In this document: one piece after another, positions 33,178 to 38,735 of the stretch
Numbering within the stretch: the stretch's first letter is position 1
How the letters are laid out: every line of letters starts with the position of its first letter
NCBI GenBank assembly: GCA_947259865.1
Contig: CAMYNZ010000005.1
Location: 1-38,735, forward strand
DNA from: an uncultured Desulfobacterales bacterium
GTDB taxonomy: Bacteria; Desulfobacterota; Desulfobacteria; Desulfobacterales; G020354645
Direction: 5' to 3'
Length of the DNA: 38,735 bases
Translations under genes and position numbers: made by a program
The notes under the pieces: model-generated
What the model was told of the DNA's origin: nothing
Seen by the model: only the letters and a program-made list of their open reading frames with translations
Database searches by the model: none

Positions 33178-33247
33178 TCTCAGCAGAAAAGGAAAAGAAA
33201 ACTTGACCTCTGCGTCCTCGGCGTCTCTGCGGTGAGAGCTGACATCC

Positions 33248-36200
33248 ATGGTACCCTTAACTGTCCGATCCTACTACTCCCTCATGTGGGGCACGCGGTC
33301 CCCGCAAAAGATTTGTGCCGTCGCCCGACAACTGGGCTACAATCGTCTGGCCCTGACGGATACGGATAATCTCTACGGTCTGTGGCCTTTTTTGAACGGT
33401 TGCGAGCAGGAAAAAATTGTGCCGATAGTAGGGGCGGAATTGACGGACCCGGCAACAGGAGCCCGCGCCGTCTGCCTGGTGGAAAACGAGACAGGCTATC
33501 GTAATCTCTGTCGCCTGATTACCCGCCGTCACTCGGCTGAAAACAACAGCTTTGATTTGAAATCGGCCGTTCCGAACTGCGCCGAAGGACTGATCCTGCT
33601 GACGCAATCCAGCGAAATATTGTCTGACTGGTATACAGCCGGTGTAACGGTTGCCGCGCCGGTACCGCGCCGCCCGGACGGGGCAGCGCTTCGTTTGCGG
33701 AAAACGGCCCGACACCTAAATATACCCATGGTTGCCACGCCCGGAAGTTTCTTTCTGGCGCCTGAAGATATGAACGTCCACCGCGTGCTGCGCGCCATCG
33801 GCCTCAACACATCGCTATCCCGCTTAACCGCTAAAAATGTAGCACCATCCGACGCATGGCTGGCATCACCATCCGAGTACCGCCGGCGTTTTGATATTTT
33901 GCCGGAGGCCCTTCGGGCCACCGAAGAAATTGCCGAGCGACTGACGTTCACCGGACCGCGACATCAATTGGTGTTGCCGCCCTGGATTGAAACCCGGGGG
34001 CACACGGCCGAACAACTCCTGCGCAAGGCCGCTTATAAAGGTGCCCGTCGGCGTTACGGAAACGATCTTTCCGAAACGGTTGTGGAGCGGCTTGAACATG
34101 AACTGCGCGTCATCGAACAAATGGGCTTTTCTTCTTATTTTCTCGTGGTTCAGGATATCGTATCGCGCAGCCCGCGGATTTGCGGTCGCGGCAGCGGCGC
34201 AGCCTCGCTGGTGGCCTACTGTCTGGGAATCACCAACGTCTGTCCGGTCAAGCACAACCTCTATTTCGAGCGCTTTCTTAATCCCGGCCGCACCGATCCG
34301 CCCGACATCGACGTTGATTTTGCCTGGGATGAACGAGATGACGTACTGCTTTCCGTGTTGCGGCAATACGCCGGTCACGCCGCCCTGGTCTGCAATCATG
34401 TGGCTTTTCGACCCCGCATGGCCATCCGTGAAGTGGCCAAGGTTTACGGCCTGACCGACCGGGAAATCGGCCAGGTCACCAAGCGCCTGCCCTGGTTCTG
34501 GAAGGTGGCCACTGAAAGCGACGACCTGCTCTCCCACCTCAAGGAATTGCCCGAACTCGGTCAGCTTGATTTCCCCGAACCCTGGCCCGAGGTCATCCGC
34601 CTGGCCCAGCGGATTATCGGTCTGCCGCGTTATCTCTCCGTGCATCCGGGCGGTGTGGTGATCACCCCCAATCCCATCGACGAATACGTCCCGGTAGAGC
34701 CTGCGCCCAAAGGGGTGCCGATTATCCAGTGGGAAAAAGACGGCACAGAAGAGGCCGGGTTGGTGAAAATAGATCTGCTCGGCAACCGCAGCCTGGGCGT
34801 CATCCGGGATGCCATTGCCAATGTGCGGGCCAACGATATCCGTTTTGACGAAAAGCAGTGGGAACCGGAAGATGATCCGGCCACTCAAACCACCGTCGCC
34901 AGGGGTCAAACCATGGGCTGCTTTTATATTGAAAGCCCGGCCACACGCCTGCTGCAGCAAAGGACCGCGGTCGGCGACTTTGAGCACCTGGTGATCCACA
35001 GCAGCATCATCCGTCCGGCGGCCAATACCTTTATTCGCGAATATATTCGCCGGTTGCGCGGCGGTAGATGGCAACCGATTCACCCGCTGCTGGCGGATGT
35101 TCTGGATGAAACCTACGGCATCATGGTTTATCAGGAAGATGTTTCAAAAACGGCCATGGCGATTGCCGGTTTTTCGCACGTGGATGCCGATGGTCTCCGC
35201 AAAATTCTGTCCAAAAAGGACAAAGCTCGCCGGCTGGGCGACTACAGGCAGCGCTTTGTATCCGGTGCTCGCCGGCGCGGTGTCAGCCATGAGCAAATCG
35301 ATGCCATCTGGAACATGATGATGAGTTTTGCCGGCTATTCCTTCTGCAAGCCCCACAGCGCCAGCTTTGCCCGGGTATCGTTCCAGTCCGCCTATATAAA
35401 AACCCACCACCCCGCCGAGTTTATCGCCGCGGTCATCAGCAATCAGGGCGGTTTTTACGGCACGTTTGCGTATGTGTCGGAGGCCCGTCGCATGGGTTTA
35501 GAAATCCTTGCGCCGGATGTAAACCGGGGCGATATCCGCTGGAAAGGCAGCGGCAAAACACTACGGACCGGATTTTTATCGGTCAGCAACTTGAGCACCC
35601 ACACGCGGCAGCGGATCATTGAAAACCGGAAGACCGGGCCCTACCGCAGTCTGTTGGATTTCCTCGAGCGGGTGCGGCCCGATGATCCGGAAGCGCGGTC
35701 GTTGATTCACGCCGGCGCATTTGATTCGCTCCATCATCAGGAGGCCCGGGCCACGTTGCTGTGGGAGCTGGCCGCTTGGCAAAAATCCCGAACACTCCGA
35801 TCCGCAAAAACAGATCTGTTTAGCAATGGGTCCCGGCTGGCCATCGCCAGACCCGCATTTCCGCCGGAAAACGAACGGCTGCGCCTGCGGCATGAATTTG
35901 CATCCCTCGGTTTTTTGTGCGACCGGCACCCAATGGTGCTTTACAAAAGGGTCCTGAAAAATCGCGGCATCGTCAAAGCCCGGGATTTGAAGCGTTTTGT
36001 GGGTAAACAGGTAAAGATTGCCGGTCTGCTCATCACGGGCAAAGTCGTCAGCACCAAACACGGTGAGCCCATGGAATTTTTGACCTTCGAAGACGAAACC
36101 GGTCTGGTGGAGACCACCTTCTTTCCGACGGCCTACCGCAAGTTTTGCTACATGCTGGATCGCACCCGGCCATACATCCTCACCGGTAAGGTGGAAGAGG

Positions 36201-36286
36201 AATTCGGGGCCGTGACCCTGACCGTGGTAAAGGTGGAGACAATCAGGTTACCTGTTGATGCTAACCTGCAAGAAAAGTCCAGCTAA
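33248..36286 (+). CDS. dnaE2: Error-prone DNA polymerase III alpha subunit DnaE2 (ImuC)
   Basis: 1012 residues, C-family polymerase used in damage tolerance. An N-terminal PHP domain is present, but its opening reads TVRSYYSLMWGTRSP, without the histidines of proofreading-competent PHP domains. The palm holds the catalytic aspartates in PDIDVDF (about 352-358) and KIDLLGN (about residue 508). A GRGSGAASLVAYCLGI segment, SVHPGGVVI, the YQEDVSKTAMAIAGF region and FCKPHSASFA follow, and a C-terminal OB fold lies near 917-998. No clamp-binding motif is obvious. The start ATG follows the arm of element 2 by only 11 bp; a GGTGAG in that arm is the nearest ribosome-binding-like sequence. Confidence 0.95.
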   Translation: MVPLTVRSYYSLMWGTRSPQKICAVARQLGYNRLALTDTDNLYGLWPFLNGCEQEKIVPIVGAELTDPATGARAVCLVENETGYRNLCRLITRRHSAENNSFDLKSAVPNCAEGLILLTQSSEILSDWYTAGVTVAAPVPRRPDGAALRLRKTARHLNIPMVATPGSFFLAPEDMNVHRVLRAIGLNTSLSRLTAKNVAPSDAWLASPSEYRRRFDILPEALRATEEIAERLTFTGPRHQLVLPPWIETRGHTAEQLLRKAAYKGARRRYGNDLSETVVERLEHELRVIEQMGFSSYFLVVQDIVSRSPRICGRGSGAASLVAYCLGITNVCPVKHNLYFERFLNPGRTDPPDIDVDFAWDERDDVLLSVLRQYAGHAALVCNHVAFRPRMAIREVAKVYGLTDREIGQVTKRLPWFWKVATESDDLLSHLKELPELGQLDFPEPWPEVIRLAQRIIGLPRYLSVHPGGVVITPNPIDEYVPVEPAPKGVPIIQWEKDGTEEAGLVKIDLLGNRSLGVIRDAIANVRANDIRFDEKQWEPEDDPATQTTVARGQTMGCFYIESPATRLLQQRTAVGDFEHLVIHSSIIRPAANTFIREYIRRLRGGRWQPIHPLLADVLDETYGIMVYQEDVSKTAMAIAGFSHVDADGLRKILSKKDKARRLGDYRQRFVSGARRRGVSHEQIDAIWNMMMSFAGYSFCKPHSASFARVSFQSAYIKTHHPAEFIAAVISNQGGFYGTFAYVSEARRMGLEILAPDVNRGDIRWKGSGKTLRTGFLSVSNLSTHTRQRIIENRKTGPYRSLLDFLERVRPDDPEARSLIHAGAFDSLHHQEARATLLWELAAWQKSRTLRSAKTDLFSNGSRLAIARPAFPPENERLRLRHEFASLGFLCDRHPMVLYKRVLKNRGIVKARDLKRFVGKQVKIAGLLITGKVVSTKHGEPMEFLTFEDETGLVETTFFPTAYRKFCYMLDRTRPYILTGKVEEEFGAVTLTVVKVETIRLPVDANLQEKSS

Positions 36287-36554
36287 GGGCAAGCAACTGA
36301 GAGGGGCTCAAATTTGCTCAAGATTATGGCACGCGCATAAAAATCGACATTGACTTTCAAGCTTATCTTCGATATTTGGATTTTCATCGTTTCGGTTGAT
36401 TTGAACTCTCCATATGTTATCACGCTCGATTAACAAGAATGACTGATTGGGCCTTCTATTGTAAGCTACACCCATTGCAGCAATAAGATTTTCCGAGGAT
36501 GCATCTTGATAATATTTCGAGCCGGCATCCATATCCCGACACAGGAGATTTATA

Positions 36555-37526
36555 ATGAAAAGCGTTTACCTGCCAGTGGTTTTTGCTCTTTTGATTGCAC
36601 TCTGTGTACCGTCCTTTGCCAGCCAGGACGCAAATGCCACGTTAAAGGCAGTCATTAAGATCCGCTCGATTTTTTCAGACGACGCACGCACGGCCAGCTT
36701 ACTCGGAACAGAAAGAGAGGGAAACGGCGTCGTCATTGATTCAAATGGTCATATTCTAACGATCGGCTATTTGGTTATGGAAGCCAAGAGCATCAAAGTG
36801 TTTGTGCAAGAAGACATGCCGATCAAGGCCACATTCGTTGGCTATGATTACCGCACCGGCTTCGGTATCATAAAGGCAAACCGGCCTTTGAATATAAAAC
36901 CCCTGCAACTGGGGCAATCATCACAAGTCAAAGAGGGTGACCCCGTCCTGGTAGTGAGTCACGGTGGATCAGATGCCGTTCAAGGTGCTCGAGTTGTCTC
37001 GCGCGGTGAATTTATAGGCTATTGGGAATATATTCTCGAAGATGCCATATATACGGCACCGCCGCACGCTAAGTTTGGTGGGGCAGCTCTGTTAGGACCC
37101 GAGGGCCGGCTTTTGGGCATCGGATCGATTTACACGCAATTGATGATCCCGGAAACGGGTTTAGTCCCCTGCAATATGTCTGTCCCCATCGACCGCCTCA
37201 AACCGATTCTGGATGACCTCATCAGTTCAGGACGTTCATCCACACCGCCTAATCCCTGGTTGGGGGTACACGCGGAAGAGGCATATGGTCGCATAATCGT
37301 TCTTAGAGTCACCGCCGGAAGCCCTGCTGAAAAAGCAGGTCTGCAACCCACTGATGTCATTTTGACTGTAAATAAAATGACAGTAAACGGGCTTGCTGAT
37401 TTTTATCGCAAGGTGTGGGGCCTCGGCAAACCCGGTGTTGAAGTTCCGCTAAGCATTCTCCAGGGAAATCAAGTCCGCAATTTAACAGTCCCCTCTGCCA
37501 ACCGCTATCAGTATCTAAAAAAATAG
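36555..37526 (+). CDS. HtrA-like periplasmic protein with a PDZ domain and no catalytic triad
   Basis: 323 residues with a signal peptide (about 1-22, cleavage near SFA-SQ). A trypsin-like domain (about 25-220) is followed by one PDZ domain (about 235-310; NPWLGVHAEE, VTAGSPAEKAGLQPTDVILTVN). By comparison with DegP/HtrA all three active-site residues are replaced: the His of the LTNNHV motif is Tyr72 in ILTIGYLV, the Asp of the TDLAV motif is Gly102 in YRTGFGIIK, and the Ser of GNSGG is Phe174 in AKFGGAAL. It is therefore probably a binding or chaperone protein, not a protease. AGGAG precedes the ATG. The VOC gene follows after 12 bp, likely the same operon. Confidence 0.88.
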   Translation: MKSVYLPVVFALLIALCVPSFASQDANATLKAVIKIRSIFSDDARTASLLGTEREGNGVVIDSNGHILTIGYLVMEAKSIKVFVQEDMPIKATFVGYDYRTGFGIIKANRPLNIKPLQLGQSSQVKEGDPVLVVSHGGSDAVQGARVVSRGEFIGYWEYILEDAIYTAPPHAKFGGAALLGPEGRLLGIGSIYTQLMIPETGLVPCNMSVPIDRLKPILDDLISSGRSSTPPNPWLGVHAEEAYGRIIVLRVTAGSPAEKAGLQPTDVILTVNKMTVNGLADFYRKVWGLGKPGVEVPLSILQGNQVRNLTVPSANRYQYLKK

Positions 37527-37538
37527 GAGGGAAACTCA

Positions 37539-37922
37539 ATGCAATATCGATTTCATCACGTCCACATAATCTGCAAAGATCTGGAACACATGATCGGTTT
37601 TTTTACCGAAGTCCTGAATGCCGAGCTCATCGCCCGAAAAAAATTTGGGACTGCGGACGGGGCTTCACTCGATCTTCAGGGCACCACTATCAACCTACGC
37701 GTTGCCCGGGAGGATGAAGATATGGTCGGCGATGCCTCTCAAACAATTTACGGATATGATCATATCGGCCTCAATGTAGACGATGTAGACGCCGCTTATA
37801 GAGACCTGACACAGCGGGGATATTTATTTTTTATGCCCCCCAAGGATATTCCCAACTTGAGAATCGCTTTTTTCAGGGGCCCGGAAGATATAACCATTGA
37901 ACTTGTTCAGAAGTTGGATTGA
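37539..37922 (+). CDS. VOC-family (glyoxalase/dioxygenase fold) protein
   Basis: 127 residues forming one vicinal-oxygen-chelate module pair: FHHVHIICKDLEHMIGFFTEVLNAEL at the start and YGYDHIGLNVDDVDAAYRDLTQRG in the second half, ending AFFRGPEDITIELVQK. Possible metal ligands are His7 or His9, the His in YDHIGL and the Glu in ITIELVQ. The substrate is unknown; members include glyoxalases, epimerases and resistance proteins. A good GGAGGG site precedes the ATG. It lies directly behind the HtrA-like gene. Confidence 0.88.
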   Translation: MQYRFHHVHIICKDLEHMIGFFTEVLNAELIARKKFGTADGASLDLQGTTINLRVAREDEDMVGDASQTIYGYDHIGLNVDDVDAAYRDLTQRGYLFFMPPKDIPNLRIAFFRGPEDITIELVQKLD

Positions 37923-38091
37923 CCGGATCGTTTCCCTAAAACCCTCCTTTTCTTTGAGGGCAATACGGGACGTCCCCTTTTACGAATTTTCCGCTTGAGA
38001 CTCACCCTGTAATAAAAATCCAGCTGCAGGCCGGCCGGTGAGCTATGCTCTAACTCGCTGAAAAGCCCGGCACCCGCGCAAAGAATCGCCG

Positions 38092-38124
38092 TTGACAATT
38101 AGGCCCGTTTTCAATATTTGAAAA
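38092..38124 (+). promoter_or_regulatory. Candidate promoter overlapping a TTTTCAA-TAT-TTGAAAA palindrome
   Basis: TTGACA (38092-38097), 17 bases, then TATTTG (38115-38120, a weak -10). A perfect palindrome with 7-base arms (38108-38124) covers the -10 position, as expected for a repressor site. It lies about 130 bp before the histidine kinase start. The rest of 37923-38249 holds no gene I can support. Confidence 0.35.
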
Positions 38125-38249
38125 TGAATCTATTCTATATATGTGACTGCTCCATGTGCTGGGTTGCTGCTGTAACCGATTCACACGTCACAATATTCAC
38201 TCAATTCGCTCTTAAAGAGAGGGCCTTTTAAAATTCAATTCAATCAAAA

Positions 38250-38735
38250 ATGAAAGATTCCATATCTTCGGTCATTATTGAAAGTATGAGTGACGGTTTG
38301 TTCGTGCTCGATTTTAGGGGCTATTTTACGCATATAAACAGGGCAGCCCTGAAACTTTTAGGGGTAAGCGGGGATCGGATTTACGATAATACCTACCTGC
38401 AAGTATTCATGGACAGTCCTGAGAATGATGAATTTAATGATATCCTCTTTGATGGAATTCAAAATAGAGAGACGCGGTCGTATCGTGAAGTCCCCTTTAA
38501 AAACAGGGACGGCAACTATTATGATCTCGCCGTAACGACCTCCTTTTTAAGGCCAGCGAGCGGGCAGTCTGAAAAGACGGGTATTGTGGTTGTCTTTAAA
38601 GATATTACCGAATTCAAGGCATTGGAACGCGCGCGCCATAGGGTCATCAATCACCTGTCACATGAACTGAAAACACCGCTGTCCATCATTGTTACATCAT
38701 TAAAAACAGCTGAATCATCAATAAAAGAAAAGACA
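38250..38735 (+). CDS. PAS-domain sensor histidine kinase, N-terminal part (cut by window edge)
   Basis: 162 codons from the ATG at 38250, open to the last base of the window. A PAS domain spans about residues 1-125 (IIESMSDGLFVLDFRGYFTH at the start, VVVFKDITEFKALERA at the end). The histidine-phosphorylation box begins with NHLSHELKTPLSIIV, His in SHELKTP being the predicted phosphorylated residue. No membrane segment precedes the PAS domain, so this portion looks cytoplasmic. The ATP-binding domain lies beyond the window. No clear ribosome binding site is seen at this ATG, so the exact start is uncertain. Confidence 0.85.
   Translation, partial: MKDSISSVIIESMSDGLFVLDFRGYFTHINRAALKLLGVSGDRIYDNTYLQVFMDSPENDEFNDILFDGIQNRETRSYREVPFKNRDGNYYDLAVTTSFLRPASGQSEKTGIVVVFKDITEFKALERARHRVINHLSHELKTPLSIIVTSLKTAESSIKEKT

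Larger units (their letters stand above)
32568..33236. mobile_element. Composite CACCGCAGAG element 2 carrying a GxxExxY gene
   Basis: Outer arms at 32568-32597 and 33207-33236, inverted, 26 of 30 matching. The left hairpin has stem TTTTCCCCTGCCGT (32608-32621/32629-32642) and loop TGAGAGG. The right hairpin has stem TTTTCCTTTTCTGC (33123-33136/33183-33196), with its loop split by a 39-bp GC-rich unit. The arms of this element share CGCCGAG, whereas both arms of element 1 have CGCGGAG, so each pair belongs together. There is no transposase. The mobile label is inference from structure. Confidence 0.6.

Noticed and set aside
30042..33240. CRISPR array
   Set aside because: The repeats here are inverted pairs of several families with no regular repeat-spacer period, and no cas genes are present.
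33866..35083. 405-codon minus-strand frame inside dnaE2
   Set aside because: A long antisense frame of a GC-rich gene; the plus-strand product has full polymerase motifs.
36308..36532. 74-codon minus-strand frame between dnaE2 and the HtrA-like gene
   Set aside because: No ribosome binding site and no recognisable domain. It could be a remnant of a gene, but I cannot support it.

Overview
The window most resembles a chromosomal segment of an acetate-oxidising or autotrophic sulfate-reducing deltaproteobacterium (Desulfobacterales-like). This rests on a bacterial-type CO dehydrogenase/acetyl-CoA synthase cluster together with an orphan TRAP solute-binding protein, a DUF3786 gene and very many short dispersed inverted repeats. 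No rRNA, tRNA, CRISPR array, phage gene or transposase was seen. The taxonomic call is inference.

Layout. 1-1.8 kb: a small basic winged-helix protein (-) and rsmA (+). 1.8-7.3 kb (-): a two-gene unit of a 1400-residue PPDK-like protein that lacks the C-terminal PEP/pyruvate TIM barrel, followed with zero spacing by a long GAPDH. 7.7-9.7 kb (+): a divergent HD-GYP protein and a membrane-anchored rhodanese. 9.7-23.6 kb (-): the Wood-Ljungdahl (acetyl-CoA) region. In transcription order it holds a CoA-transferase/GNAT fusion, acsV (corrinoid protein reactivator), acsD with a long Ala/Lys/Glu-rich tail, cooS/acsA, acsB, acsC, acsE and DUF3786. Together these would interconvert methyl-tetrahydrofolate plus CO/CO2 with acetyl-CoA, and the CoA-transferase could link this to free acetate. 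23.8-26.6 kb: an MFS permease (-) and a solitary TRAP DctP protein (+) whose start lies in a repeat relic and which seems to lack an internal segment. 26.8-29.3 kb: rmuC (-) with a near-consensus promoter, and mutM (+).

29.4-36.3 kb (+): a DNA-damage cassette lexA - DUF72 - imuB - dnaE2 (imuC), with no imuA. The Y-family protein has lost its catalytic acidic residues but keeps a clamp-binding motif, while the DnaE2 polymerase keeps its three active-site aspartates. 36.5-38.7 kb (+): a periplasmic HtrA-like protein with no catalytic triad, a VOC-fold protein, and the start of a PAS histidine kinase cut by the window edge.

The most unusual structure is the repeat architecture. Two composite elements flank imuB. 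Each is bounded by inverted copies of a 30-bp CACCGCAGAG arm, and inside each arm is a 14-bp hairpin whose stem sequence differs every time while the TGAGAGG/CTCTC loop is kept. One element is empty (233 bp). The other (669 bp) carries a GxxExxY PD-(D/E)XK nuclease-like gene, and one of its hairpin loops has been invaded by a separate 39-bp GC-rich unit that also sits inside an unrelated repeat between cooS and acsB. At least six further repeat families fill the gaps of the acs and lexA regions.
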